A stretch of 64,000 bases of DNA, from the NCBI GenBank assembly GCA_963678485.1, contig OY782882.1, positions 4,799,538-4,863,537 on the forward strand, read 5' to 3'. This stretch comes from CALGYY01 sp963678485. GTDB taxonomy: Bacteria; Bacteroidota; Bacteroidia; Bacteroidales; CAIWKO01. The notes under the pieces were generated by a model that saw nothing but the letters and a program-made list of their open reading frames with translations, did not search any database and had not been told where the DNA came from. The position numbers were made by a program, and so were the translations under genes. Positions 63,934-64,000 of this stretch are shown here, in pieces (within the stretch, counting starts at the first letter, position 1; every line of letters begins with the position of its first letter).

Positions 63934-64000
63934 AAACGTTCTGTGAAGGACCTGAAATCGTATTGCCAAAACCTGAGGAAAATGCCAGTTGGCGGGCGAA
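63930..64000 (+). CDS. 55-residue ORF, element copy 6, cut by window end
   Basis: It starts MKTFCEGPEIVLPKPEENAS with the same ATGA overlap. The 3' half lies outside. Confidence 0.55.
   Translation, partial: MKTFCEGPEIVLPKPEENASWRA

Larger units (their letters stand above)
37190..64000 (-). mobile_element. Integron-like cassette array with six interspersed Int/IS91 elements (right end outside window)
   Basis: Seventeen attC-like sites separate eleven gene cassettes and six non-coding cassettes. Cassette genes are all on the minus strand with short leaders. Six copies of one 2.4-kb element are on the plus strand, and copies 2-6 lie exactly at attC-like boundaries. Box sequences at both ends of each cassette are complementary (for example TTATAGTGC at 49498 and GCACTATAAC at 50106), as known for integron cassettes. 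No integron-type integrase with its own attI is present in the window. The array would therefore count as CALIN-like if the recombinase of the elements is not its integrase. Confidence 0.8.
61767..64000 (+). mobile_element. Int/IS91 element copy 6 (right end outside window)
   Basis: 2234 bases are visible. The left end is of the copy 1 type and the 3' gene ends are of the copy 5 type. About 190 bases, including the terminal hairpin, should lie outside. Confidence 0.85.

Noticed and set aside
37190..64000. CRISPR array or tandem prophage as explanation of the repeats
   Set aside because: Repeats are palindromes of 120-140 bp with variable sequence and 0.3-1 kb inserts. No short regular spacers, Cas genes, capsid or terminase genes are present.

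Overview
The window looks like a chromosomal contig of an uncultured Bacteroidota bacterium. It is AT-rich. Many exported proteins end in type IX secretion (T9SS) sorting domains (...FPNP..., ...GVYxxxV...), and promoters fit the Bacteroidota pattern TTG-N20-TAnnTTTG. Families typical of this phylum are common: PKD, kelch, FISUMP, YDG, cadherin-like, ice-binding DUF3494.

Left part (1-37189) is ordinary chromosome. It holds the 3' part of a giant adhesin with 17 repeats of about 82 residues, a run of large secreted proteins on the minus strand, a methyltransferase, an M1-like peptidase, an OsmC protein, a YiiX-like lipoprotein, a glycosyltransferase/hydrolase pair, an HxlR-regulated SDR/F420-reductase-like operon, a 4-OT tautomerase, a YjdF-like membrane protein, a P-type ATPase and a secreted ice-binding-like protein. 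A 500-bp MITE-like element with a perfect 9-bp target duplication lies at 18487-18986. A structured repeat occurs twice in opposite orientation, at 6558 and 35123.

Right part (37190-64000) is the exceptional region. It is an integron-like cassette array. Eleven short genes of mostly unknown function, all on the minus strand, and six non-coding cassettes are separated by 17 attC-like sites: imperfect palindromes of about 120-140 bp whose outer boxes fit AAC...G|TT, with box sequences that match at the two ends of each cassette. Six copies (2424-2429 bp where complete) of one element are interspersed on the plus strand. Each encodes a XerC/D-type tyrosine recombinase, an IS91-type HUH (Y2) transposase and a conserved 55-residue ORF, coupled by overlapping start/stop codons. 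In the five internal copies the element sits exactly at the G|TT of an attC-like site, with no target duplication. Every copy whose right end lies in the window (1-5) carries its own attC-like hairpin there. The first copy has cut a VOC/PhnB-like gene. No classical intI or attI is visible. The most economical reading is a CALIN-like cassette array colonised, and possibly mobilised, by an IS91-plus-tyrosine-recombinase element specific for attC-like sites. A tandemly duplicated cassette (57606-58691) contains a good promoter followed by a hairpin and T-run and may encode a small RNA.
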